This document shows positions 25,046 to 32,935 of a stretch of 64,000 nt of DNA, in pieces. The stretch comes from Stenotrophomonas sp. Iso1 (lineage in GTDB: Bacteria; Pseudomonadota; Gammaproteobacteria; Xanthomonadales; Xanthomonadaceae): assembly GCF_027497995.1 (NCBI RefSeq), contig NZ_JAODBT010000001.1:1700488-1764487 (forward strand), in the 5' to 3' direction. Within the stretch, counting starts at the first letter, position 1. Each line of letters opens with the position of its first letter. The notes under the pieces were generated by a model that searched no databases, was not told the DNA's origin, and saw only the letters and a program-made list of their open reading frames with translations. The position numbers and the translations under genes are program-made.

Positions 25046-27037
25046 CTAATGGTTGCTGCCGCCAACATAGGGGCGGGATTGCAGGATGACGATGTCATCA
25101 CCTACCACGGCCCATTCGATGTCCTGTTCCGCACCACCCAGCGCCTGCCGGGTGCTGCGGCCCACTGCCGCAAGACGCGTGATCAATGCATCGGTGAGTA
25201 CCTGGCGCGAGCCGGTAAGGGCTACTTCACGCACGCCGCCATTGACGTCCGCGACCAACTGCGTGTCTTCGGCCGAACGGCTGAGTACCTGGACTGCTTT
25301 GGACCAGTTGGAATACATCACCTGTTCGGCCTGGCGCTTGCCTTCCACCACACGGATGCCAAGCCCGCGCTTGGCTGATATGTAGGTGATGTGGCGCCGG
25401 CCGGCGTCGAAAGGATCGCGGGTGATCATCACCCCCGAACTGTCCGAGGGTGCAGCCAGTTGCACCAGCACGGCCATCGCTACCGCGTCCTGACCAAGGC
25501 CTGCTGCGCTGCGTGCCTCGTAGGCTTCAAAGTTGTAAACCGATGCCCACACTGCCTGGATTGCACGTACCAATGCATCGCCCCGGGTGACGTTGGGCAC
25601 GGTGGTGTAAAGGCCCGCGCCGCTGAAACCGGGTAGATCCTCGGAGTTGGACGAACTGCGTACGAACACACCGCGTCCCTGGAGTTGTTTCTGCCACTGT
25701 GCTTGCAGCAAATGCGACAGAGCGGGATCAGGCGCGGCGTTGCTTATTTCGGCGCGCAAGGTGGTTAATGCATTGCGGCGCACGGCCGCATCCGTCGCAA
25801 AGCCGGGGCGTTGTTGCAGCGTCGCCAGGCGTTGCGGAATCTGCAGCCGCAGCATTGCCGCTTGGTATTGCGAGAAGGGAACGCAAAAGCCATCCGGTAC
25901 GCGTGCCGCCGGAGGTAGCGCGGATTTCAGTGTGCCCAGATTCGCCGCCTTGACGCCGCAGTGACGGCTGTCGCGTGCCCGCAGCGCCGACAACGGTTGG
26001 AGAGCGGTGACAGACAGGTCAGGCCTGGGTAGGTTGCGTGCTGGTGTTGGCGTTGCGATGGCCGGTGTTCTGGCTGGCCGTGCAATCTTGCGCACCCGAT
26101 AGTTGTTGGGAGTGACTTCCAGTTCCACCCACTGCCCGTCGTATTGACGCAGCGCGGCTTGCGCGTTGTGCACATATGCATTCGGTATGCGCCAACCCTT
26201 GGCTAACAGGTTCACATGCGACAGCAAGGTCGACGGGCGTTGCGTTACCAGGCCGGCGATGGGCGGCAATGCTATCGGCACTTCGTCCAGAACCACGATG
26301 TCGTGTGGTGACAGGTCGCTCACCCGTTCGGTGGAGCTGACAATACGCAGTCTGCCCTGCGCGCGACCAGTGTTAAGCGGTAGAAAGCGCTGTTCACGCA
26401 GCAGTGCTTCCTGGGTGACAAAAGGCAGCGCGGCGGAACGAGCGGTCTGCTCATGCAGCGTGGAGTTGGTCTTGAAGCGGATGGCGTCGTAGAAGCTTGC
26501 GTGAATGAGCTGGTCGGTCTGCGTGAGCAAGGCCGGCGTAAGTTGATCGCCTTCCCAGAACTCGTAGGTATAGCCGGGCAGGTCGCGCTGCCAACTCAGG
26601 GTGCCAAACAGGAACCGTCTCTGAGGGTCTTTGTACTGCGCATTGAGCGTGGCTTTGTTCAACTGCATCAGGCCCTCACGGCGCACGAAATGTTCGTGCA
26701 GCTCGTAGCGGGGCGTATTGATGTAGTAGATGCGGCTCGGCTCAGCTCGGTCGATGGTGAAGATCAGGTGCGGGATCTCCAGCGGCGTGCCGGCATTGTA
26801 AATTCGCGCAAGGCGCATGAAATCATCGCTGCTGCGGATACGCGCCAAGTACGCCGGTGCCTGCGCATCATTTACGGACGGTGAAGGCTGGGCTGCCGTG
26901 CCTTGTCGGTATTCGTAGGGCGATGGCTTGCGAGCGGTTTGCGCTGACAGCTCCGGAAGGTTGATCAGTGAGAGTGCGCTCAGTCCGAGGAGCGCAAGAA
27001 TGCGAGGGAGAACAGGTTGCTTACGGGCGCGATCCAT
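25046..27037 (-). CDS. Exported PEP/pyruvate-binding (PPDK_N) domain protein, dikinase-like
   Basis: The 663-residue protein starts with a signal peptide (residues 1-33, ending PELSAQ). Residues about 240-290 resemble the phosphohistidine domain, with LLSHVNLLAKGWRIPNA and H274 as candidate phosphohistidine. Residues about 360-660 are a PPDK_N ATP-grasp domain: GVKAANLG (361-368), RSSSNSEDLPG (460-470), MITRDPF, DIEWAV and the closing ILQSRP. The order histidine domain then ATP-grasp is that of glucan water dikinases, not of PEP synthase, which has the reverse order and a third domain. What an ATP-using dikinase would do outside the cytoplasm is unclear; the signal could also be an anchor. 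Substrate unknown. It converges with cydC. Confidence 0.75.
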   Translation of the reverse strand: MDRARKQPVLPRILALLGLSALSLINLPELSAQTARKPSPYEYRQGTAAQPSPSVNDAQAPAYLARIRSSDDFMRLARIYNAGTPLEIPHLIFTIDRAEPSRIYYINTPRYELHEHFVRREGLMQLNKATLNAQYKDPQRRFLFGTLSWQRDLPGYTYEFWEGDQLTPALLTQTDQLIHASFYDAIRFKTNSTLHEQTARSAALPFVTQEALLREQRFLPLNTGRAQGRLRIVSSTERVSDLSPHDIVVLDEVPIALPPIAGLVTQRPSTLLSHVNLLAKGWRIPNAYVHNAQAALRQYDGQWVELEVTPNNYRVRKIARPARTPAIATPTPARNLPRPDLSVTALQPLSALRARDSRHCGVKAANLGTLKSALPPAARVPDGFCVPFSQYQAAMLRLQIPQRLATLQQRPGFATDAAVRRNALTTLRAEISNAAPDPALSHLLQAQWQKQLQGRGVFVRSSSNSEDLPGFSGAGLYTTVPNVTRGDALVRAIQAVWASVYNFEAYEARSAAGLGQDAVAMAVLVQLAAPSDSSGVMITRDPFDAGRRHITYISAKRGLGIRVVEGKRQAEQVMYSNWSKAVQVLSRSAEDTQLVADVNGGVREVALTGSRQVLTDALITRLAAVGRSTRQALGGAEQDIEWAVVGDDIVILQSRPYVGGSNH

Positions 27038-27169
27038 GTGGCCGTCTGGGTGGTTGGATAGGGAATCATAATGGAGCCGCAGTGTTTGAACTGCAGCGAG
27101 GACGCCGAGGTCCGCCTTGCAGCGACATCGATCTTCCGTGGAAAGCCGCTGTCACTACGCGGCGCAGTC

Positions 27170-27784
27170 TCACAATGCGGTGGAGAACACGGTATCGGTC
27201 AAGGTGAACAGGGCGATGACGCCCAGAATGTTGACTGCCACCGTCAGCCAGAACACGCGCTGGAAACTGCGTTTGCGGCTTTTGTGATTGAACAACCCCT
27301 GCGCCAATAGCGCGCCCGGCCAGCCGCCGAGTAACGCGATCATATGAAGCGTGCTTTCGGGGGTTCGCCAGCGGTTGCGTTGAGCGGCGGCCTTGTCGCT
27401 GACGTAGAAGATCAGTGCGAGCAGGCTCATGCCGCTGATGGTGAGCATCGCCCAGTCTGGAACGAATTTCGCCAGCCATGCCAGCGTTGCAGCAAACAGT
27501 GCCAGAAGCCCCAGTGTTGCACGCGGCAAGCGAGGTGCTGGCCCTGGAGGCTTTTCTGCAGCCTGGACTCTGCTTGTCGAGGCAAAGCGAATGGCGGTTG
27601 CATTAAGTCGCCCGCGCGCATCCTTATGTTGCTCATAGCTGACCAGCAGACCATTGGCTGGCCGCTGCGGTATGCGCTCAAAGGCTTTGATGTGGACAAA
27701 GGCCCGCTCGCCGCCGCCATTGGGGACGACAAAGCCGAAGCCCTTGTTGTCATTCCACTCTTGAAGTCGTCCCTGGTAACGCAT
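27170..27784 (-). CDS. Cold-shock domain plus DUF1294 membrane protein
   Basis: The 204-residue protein joins an N-terminal cold-shock fold (YQGRLQEWNDNKGFGFV and FVHIKAF, residues 2-66, the RNP-like nucleic-acid binding motifs) to a C-terminal DUF1294 domain with about four hydrophobic segments and the conserved LHMIALLGGWPGALLAQ then HKSRK. This is a known fusion in proteobacteria of unknown role. GGGGGAAGC lies just before the ATG at 27784; the frame extends upstream without support. Confidence 0.88.
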   Translation of the reverse strand: MRYQGRLQEWNDNKGFGFVVPNGGGERAFVHIKAFERIPQRPANGLLVSYEQHKDARGRLNATAIRFASTSRVQAAEKPPGPAPRLPRATLGLLALFAATLAWLAKFVPDWAMLTISGMSLLALIFYVSDKAAAQRNRWRTPESTLHMIALLGGWPGALLAQGLFNHKSRKRSFQRVFWLTVAVNILGVIALFTLTDTVFSTAL

Positions 27785-27849
27785 GCTTCCCCCTGTCCTG
27801 TCTGCTGCACATTGAAACCCGCAGATGCGGGTGTTGTGAAGTGGCTGCG

Positions 27850-28041
27850 TCAAGCTAGCGTGCGGTAGCCAAAGAACAGCAGCAGCGCCGCAGTGCTCCA
27901 GAACAACAGGCCGACAACCGTCAGGGTAATGCCTTCAAAATGACGGCCCGGGGAGAGCAGTCGCGTGATCACGCGACCGGTTTCGTGAAACAGAAACTCC
28001 ACGAATACTTCAAACAACAGGCGCCCGATGAAACGGAACAC
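27850..28041 (-). CDS. Small membrane protein, unknown function
   Basis: A 63-residue frame starting with GTG, MFRFIGRLLFEVFVEFLF then a hydrophobic segment at about 38-60 (TLTVVGLLFWSTAALLLFF). It has the character of a real small membrane protein, but the start codon and weak Shine-Dalgarno make it uncertain. It lies 65 bases upstream of the cold-shock/DUF1294 gene on the same strand. Confidence 0.45.
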   Translation of the reverse strand: MFRFIGRLLFEVFVEFLFHETGRVITRLLSPGRHFEGITLTVVGLLFWSTAALLLFFGYRTLA

Positions 28042-28101
28042 GCCGCTCTGCAGGTTGCCTGCACTATCGTCAAGGGCATGCGGATGACGGCTGGGATAGT
28101 T

Positions 28102-28377
28102 CTATCGGGCCTGTTGCATTGCTCGGCTTTCAAGCAGGTTGTCGCGCAGTGCCAGCTGCTTTCCCAGCAGGTAGCCGGATGTGGCGGTCAACATGGTCGC
28201 GCCAATCACGAGAGAGGAAAGTGCGACTGCGAACTTCCGCCCGCGTCGCAGCGTGATCGCGCCGGTGGCCATCAAGGTCAACGGAAGCAGGGACCAGTGG
28301 ATGACAGCAGAGAACAATAGGCCAAGTGCAAATGCCGTGCTGGCCTTGGCCTCAAATTGAGCTTTGGTGGAGAACAT
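28102..28377 (-). CDS. Hypothetical membrane protein
   Basis: A 91-residue protein with two hydrophobic segments (about residues 11-32 and 44-65) separated by a basic turn (RRGRK). GGAGAGGAAAC precedes the ATG at 28377, a strong ribosome site; the longer frame upstream overlaps nothing recognisable. No family was recognised. Confidence 0.6.
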   Translation of the reverse strand: MFSTKAQFEAKASTAFALGLLFSAVIHWSLLPLTLMATGAITLRRGRKFAVALSSLVIGATMLTATSGYLLGKQLALRDNLLESRAMQQAR

Positions 28378-28505
28378 GAGGTTTCCTCTCCATGGAATAT
28401 CTGGCCGACAGAGGGCTGCGCGATTGCTGACGGTAGCGCCCATTGGCGGGGCTTTCAACGCGGGCATCAATGCTGTGAAGCGGGGAGGTTGCCTCGGCCC
28501 TGCGG

Positions 28506-29364
28506 CTAAGGGATTGGGGACGTAGATGTGGCCTCTTCCCGCACCCGCAGGAAGCGCGCGAAGCGCGGCAGGCCATGTACGGTGAGGCCGTTGTAGCGAT
28601 AGGTGACGAGGCTGCCAATCGCGGGCGGATTGGCGCGCTGCGCATCGCTCAAACCACTGCCGATACGGAAGCGCCTACCGTCATCTGCCTGCATCTGCAG
28701 CGCGCCGACCATGCCCTCGTATTTGCCTTTGCCAGTCACATAGCCGACGACGCGTGCTTCGGTGTCTTCAAAAGGTTTGAGTTTCAACAGGCCTTCGCTG
28801 CGGCCGGGCAGGTATCGGTTGTCTTGGTGATGCAGCATCAGCCCCTCGCCACCGGCTGCCACCACCTGACGCAGCTGTGCGTGCAGTGATGCGGTATCGA
28901 CGACACGTTGTTGGGCGATGACGGCCAGATGGGAATTGCCCGTGCCGTGAACCACGCCGCGCATGGTAGCGAGCCGTTGCTCGAACGTTCCGGGGTGTGC
29001 AGGTAGGTCGAATGCCATGAAGCGTAGCGTGCGCCATTGCTCGTCATCTGCCGGTGTTCGGCGGATGGTGGCGCTGATGGCGTCGAAGTTGCTACGGCTG
29101 GACCACAGCTCGCCGTCGAGAGGTTGCTGCGGCCATTGCTGGGTAAACCAGACCGGTGCGGGAATGACGTGGCCCGCACGGCTTATCAATTTGCTGCCGT
29201 CCCAGCGGGCGCGGACACCGTCGAGCTTTTTCGCTGACCAGGTAGCGGGAGACATCCGGGCCGTCCTGCCATTTGCTGGCCAGCATCAACGGCGGTGGCG
29301 ATGCGCTGCTGGGGGCGGGCATGCAGCACAGCAAAAACAAACAGATGACGATCAGACGCAGCAT
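28506..29364 (-). pseudogene. Exported ATP-dependent DNA ligase (LigE-like), frameshifted
   Basis: The first frame from 29364 gives a signal peptide (MLRLIVICLFLLCCMPAPSS then ASP) and continues PPLMLASKWQDGPDVSRYLV then SEK. At 29227-29231 a run of five A (minus strand) shifts the frame; with four A the protein reads on as SEKLDGVRARWDG, the nucleotidyl-lysine motif K-x-D-G of ATP-dependent ligases, and continues through GELW, FMAFDLPAHPG, EGLMLH and LLKLKP to 28506. The shift falls exactly at the active-site lysine codon. Both halves are otherwise intact. A sequencing error, a young pseudogene or slippage on the A run are all possible. The repaired protein would be about 285 residues, normal for the minimal exported ligases of Gram-negative bacteria. 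Confidence 0.85.
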
Positions 29365-29501
29365 CGCGAACCCTTGCATGGTGTGGGTTGCTAGCGTGAG
29401 GCGGCGGAATGGTCGCCACTATCGGTGGCCGCAGGCCTGCGAGGTAGGAAGGCAGGCGATCGTACAGAGCAGATGAAACCGCTTACTTCCTTCGACGACG
29501 G

Positions 29502-29630
29502 TCAAAAAGGAGAGGGAGGCGTGGGCTTCTTCCGTAGCCAGAGAGGGACGATGAAGTCCCAGCCTGTACCCGGCCGCAAACCTGCATTCACACAGATGCC
29601 GCAGATGGACGCATCACCGACTCCCTGCAT
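29502..29630 (-). CDS. Possible 42-residue small protein downstream of metX
   Basis: The frame MQGVGDASICGICVNAGLRP then GTGWDFIVPLWLRKKPTPPSPF begins 27 bases after the metX stop and has AGGAG 7 bases before the ATG. It contains a C-x-x-C pair. There is no recognised family and the length is within what chance allows. The rest of the 292 bases between metX and the ligase pseudogene shows no gene. Confidence 0.25.
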   Translation of the reverse strand: MQGVGDASICGICVNAGLRPGTGWDFIVPLWLRKKPTPPSPF

Positions 29631-29656
29631 ATGGCGCTCCTGCTGGGGAACGTGGG

Positions 29657-30772
29657 TTACGACAGCGATTGCAGGAACTGTTGTACAGCGGGGCCAAACC
29701 GGTCGTAATCCACCAGGAAGGCATCGTGGCCCTGTGGCGAATCCATGCCGATGAACTGCGTTTCGGCACCGCCTGCGCGCAAACCGTCGGCGATCTGCTG
29801 CTGTTGCTCCACCGGGAACAAAATGTCGGTGTTTGCACCGATGGCCAGTGCGCGCTGGATATGGATCTTCGCAAGGCCGGCCATCACATCGCCATCGGCA
29901 TATTCGGCCAGGTCGAACCAATCCATCGATCGGCCGAGATAGAGGTAACAGTTGGGGTCGAAACGGCGCACGAAGCGCCGGGCGTGGCCCTCCAGGTAGC
30001 TCTCTACCTGGAACTCCAGCCCGAACGGGCCTTCGTCGGTCAGCTCGGAATCCAGCCGCACGCGGCCGAAGCGGCCATCCCACTCCAGTGCGGAACGGTA
30101 GGTGATGACGCCCAGCTTGCGCGCCATGCGCATACCGGATTCGGGGTAGCTGTTCTCGTCGTACTCGCCATTGTTCCAGGCTGGATCCAGGCGAATGGCT
30201 TCGCGCTGCAACGAGCGGATGGCGATGGAGAATGGCAGGGCCTGTGCGCTGCCGGAAATGTTGATGTGAGTGCGGGCAATGCCAGGGTGCTGCAGCAACA
30301 CCGCCAGCGCAGTCATGCCGCCCATCGAATTGCCAATCAGACAGGCCAGCTGTGAAATGCCCTGCGCCTTGACCACTTCGGCAGCAGCATTGGCGACGTC
30401 CTCGATGGACAACTCGGGGAAGGCCAAGCGATACGGTTTACCGCTGGCAGGATCGAGGGTTGCCGGGCCGGTGGAGCCTTTGCAACTGCCCAGCGAGTTC
30501 ACGCAGATGACGAACCAGCGATCGGTATCAATCGGTTTGCCGGGGCCGAGCATCGGCTCCCACCAACCGGGTGTGGGATTGGCGGCATTGCTGGCTGCGT
30601 GTGCATCTGGCGACAGGCCGGTGACGATCAGGACGGCGTTGCCCGCGTCGGCGGCCAGCGTGCCCCAGGTTTCGTAGGCAACGTGTGCACCCAGCAGGGC
30701 GCCGCCGCGCTTCATCGGAAACGGGGACGAGAGTGCGTGAAAGCGGCTGCCTTCGGGGATGAATTCAGTCAT
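29657..30772 (-). CDS. metX: MetX-family O-acyltransferase, probably serine (or homoserine) O-succinyltransferase
   Basis: The 371-residue alpha/beta-hydrolase has the nucleophile elbow GNSMGGM (S149), the oxyanion region NSLGSCKGSTGP, and the D...H pair near the C-terminus (NTDILFPVEQQ, DSPQGHDAFLVD). In the MetX family the Xanthomonadaceae branch was shown to be serine O-succinyltransferase, feeding cysteine synthesis, rather than homoserine acetyltransferase. The GNSMGG form, in place of GGSMGG, fits that branch, but the substrate call is by lineage. No metB-like gene follows it here, which also weakens a methionine role. Confidence 0.88.
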   Translation of the reverse strand: MTEFIPEGSRFHALSSPFPMKRGGALLGAHVAYETWGTLAADAGNAVLIVTGLSPDAHAASNAANPTPGWWEPMLGPGKPIDTDRWFVICVNSLGSCKGSTGPATLDPASGKPYRLAFPELSIEDVANAAAEVVKAQGISQLACLIGNSMGGMTALAVLLQHPGIARTHINISGSAQALPFSIAIRSLQREAIRLDPAWNNGEYDENSYPESGMRMARKLGVITYRSALEWDGRFGRVRLDSELTDEGPFGLEFQVESYLEGHARRFVRRFDPNCYLYLGRSMDWFDLAEYADGDVMAGLAKIHIQRALAIGANTDILFPVEQQQQIADGLRAGGAETQFIGMDSPQGHDAFLVDYDRFGPAVQQFLQSLS

Positions 30773-30846
30773 CGGCCAATTTTAACGGCTGGGAAGGGCG
30801 GGCTTTGCATGCACTGATAGCCGGACGTTATTTGAATATGTCCGGC

Positions 30847-31866
30847 TCAGGGTTGTCCGAGCGTGATTTCCAGTGGCTTGTCAGCGGGCAGGATGACGCG
30901 GACCGGCGTGGACTCGACATCACCGTCCTGGCGCATCGCGGTGCCGCTGGCCGAGAGGCGCGCGAATACTTCCACTTCCTTCAGGGCAGACAGCTTTTGC
31001 GTGGGCATGGGGCTGTCGCCATCGTCCAGCGTGACGGTCAGTGGTGTGCTTTGCGCGTTGTGGCGCTCCACCGCCACCGGCATCGGTGGGCCACCGGGGA
31101 CGCGGGCGATGACGAAGATGGTGTCCTTTCCGGAAGCCATGCGCGCCGCCAATGACGGCGCAACGGTGACCGTCACCGTGATGGCATTGGCTGAAGCAAC
31201 GGCGGTGGTCACGGGGGTTGCAGAAGCGGGTTCGGCGGCTACTTTGCCACGCGCGATGTCTATCTGTTCCTGCAGCGCAGCGGCGGCTGCCGGCTCCAGT
31301 TTCGGCAGCAAGGCGGTCCATGTGCGGACAGCGTCCTCGTTCTGGCCGCGCTGGCGTTGCACGATGCCGATCAGCCAGATGGCGCGCTCGTTGTCAGGTG
31401 CAAGTTCGCGTGCGTGTTGCAGCCATTGCACGGCAATGTCGTCGAACAGGAAATCGGGCGCGGCCTGGGCGCGGGTCTGCGCGGCTTCCACCAACAGGCC
31501 AGGTTCATCCGGGGCGAGCTGCACGGCGCGTTGATACGACGCAGCGGCATCAGCGACCTTGCCGACTTCCAGCTGCGATCGCGCCAGCAGCACCCAGCCA
31601 TCCATGCGTTCGGGGTTCTGCTGCAGTACTGATTGCAGCTGGGTGATGCCTTCTTCGATGGTCTGGGGTGCTGCCGCGCTGGCTTGCGGCTGGAGGGCAG
31701 CCGGTGTGCCGAGCCATTGGTAGAGGCCGAGCGTAGCCACCACCAGTGCACCTACCAGGGTGCCCCAGATGCGGCGCTTGCCGCTGCGCCACAACGGCCA
31801 CAACGTGAGCCCGGTGGCGACGGCAGCGAGCAGTGCTGCGCCAGCAAGGAAAGCAGTGTTCACCAT
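30847..31866 (-). CDS. ccmI: Cytochrome c-type biogenesis protein CcmI
   Basis: CcmI presents apocytochrome c to the CcmF/CcmH haem ligation module. The 339-residue protein has two N-terminal membrane segments (about 4-22 and 33-50) and a periplasmic TPR region (ITQLQSVLQQNPERMDGWVL, ADAAASYQRAVQLAPDEPG), followed by a beta-rich tail (about 245-339). The ATG at 31866 overlaps the end of ccmH by seven bases. It is the last gene of the ccm operon. Confidence 0.92.
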   Translation of the reverse strand: MVNTAFLAGAALLAAVATGLTLWPLWRSGKRRIWGTLVGALVVATLGLYQWLGTPAALQPQASAAAPQTIEEGITQLQSVLQQNPERMDGWVLLARSQLEVGKVADAAASYQRAVQLAPDEPGLLVEAAQTRAQAAPDFLFDDIAVQWLQHARELAPDNERAIWLIGIVQRQRGQNEDAVRTWTALLPKLEPAAAAALQEQIDIARGKVAAEPASATPVTTAVASANAITVTVTVAPSLAARMASGKDTIFVIARVPGGPPMPVAVERHNAQSTPLTVTLDDGDSPMPTQKLSALKEVEVFARLSASGTAMRQDGDVESTPVRVILPADKPLEITLGQP

Positions 31867-32312
31867 TCGCGATCTTCCTGTGCGTGCTCGTCGGCGGCTG
31901 CTGCTGGCAGGCCGCGTGCACGTTTGCGTACCTGCATTACCAACACCACCGCGCCAGCAAGCAAGAGCAGGCCAGGGCCGAACCACAGCAGGGCGGTGCC
32001 GGGCTCCATCGCTGGGCGGTACAGCACGAACTCGCCGTAGCGTTCGACCAGGAACTGCTTGATCTGTGCATCGCTACGGCCTTCGTGCATCAGCTTGAGC
32101 ACCTCACGACGCAGGTCGTGGGCGATCTGTGCATTGGAATCGGCCAGTGACTGGTTCTGGCATTGCACGCAGCGAAGTTCGGCAGTGAGTGCATGGAAAC
32201 GCGCTTCTTCCGCGCGATCGCGGTACTGCAGCGGAGCGGGGTCGCCGGCGGGTTGTGCGCATGCAGCGAGTGTCATGCCCAGCCACAGCAGCACGCCGAC
32301 CATCCATTTCAT
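31860..32312 (-). CDS. ccmH: Cytochrome c-type biogenesis protein CcmH (CycL/NrfF family)
   Basis: A 150-residue thioredoxin-like reductant of the apocytochrome haem site. It has a signal sequence, the redox motif LRCVQCQN (C48 and C51) and one membrane helix near the C-terminus (residues about 107-127). The ATG overlaps the ccmG stop (ATGA). Confidence 0.95.
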   Translation of the reverse strand: MKWMVGVLLWLGMTLAACAQPAGDPAPLQYRDRAEEARFHALTAELRCVQCQNQSLADSNAQIAHDLRREVLKLMHEGRSDAQIKQFLVERYGEFVLYRPAMEPGTALLWFGPGLLLLAGAVVLVMQVRKRARGLPAAAADEHAQEDREW

Positions 32313-32935
32313 CGTGCCGCGCCCATGTCGGAGGCGTGTTTGCCGCCGGCTTCGGCTTCAACCTTCTCCAGCGCAGGGATGAGCTGCTGGTCAAGGACGT
32401 CCTGGGTGATGGCGCCGCTGTACTTCCAGCGGACAATGCCGCTGCCATCGACCAGGAAGGTTTCCGGTGCGGCGACGATGCCCCAGTCCAGTGCCGTACG
32501 ACCTTCTTCGTCGGCCAACACCACCATGTAGGGATTGCCCAGCTGCTCCAGCCAGCGCAGTGCATCGACGCGTGCGTCTTTCCAGTTGTAGCCGACCACG
32601 CGCACGCGCTTGGTTTCGGCGAAACGGGTGAGGATGGGGTGTTCATCACGGCAGGCCGGGCACCAGCTGCCCCAGACATTCAGCAGGTAAGGCGCGCCGC
32701 GAAGTTGCGTGTCGCTGACCTGCACGCTTGGATCGTGAAGTACCGGCAGTGAGAACGATGGAGCCGGCTTGCCGATCAGCGCCGAAGGCAGCGTGTCGCG
32801 GTCGGGCCGGTCTGACCTGCTCACGCCGTACAACATCAGCCCCAGCAGGCCGAGGAAGAACAGTGCGCCAATGACGATGGCGACCAGCGGCAAGCGATGC
32901 GGCTTGTTGGGTTCGGGAGATGTTGAGACGGTCAT
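32309..32935 (-). CDS. ccmG: Thiol:disulphide interchange protein CcmG/DsbE
   Basis: A 208-residue membrane-tethered thioredoxin that keeps the cytochrome c haem-binding cysteines reduced. It has one N-terminal helix (about 17-38) and the active site WCPAC (C92 and C95), with APETFLVD carrying the conserved cis-proline later. Its ATG follows the ccmF stop with no gap. Confidence 0.95.
   Translation of the reverse strand: MTVSTSPEPNKPHRLPLVAIVIGALFFLGLLGLMLYGVSRSDRPDRDTLPSALIGKPAPSFSLPVLHDPSVQVSDTQLRGAPYLLNVWGSWCPACRDEHPILTRFAETKRVRVVGYNWKDARVDALRWLEQLGNPYMVVLADEEGRTALDWGIVAAPETFLVDGSGIVRWKYSGAITQDVLDQQLIPALEKVEAEAGGKHASDMGAAR

Noticed and set aside
28506-29255. Reading the ligase as an intact 249-residue protein
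   Set aside because: That frame starts out of phase (MSPATWSAK) and loses both the signal peptide and the conserved SEK before LDG; the two-frame reading is better.
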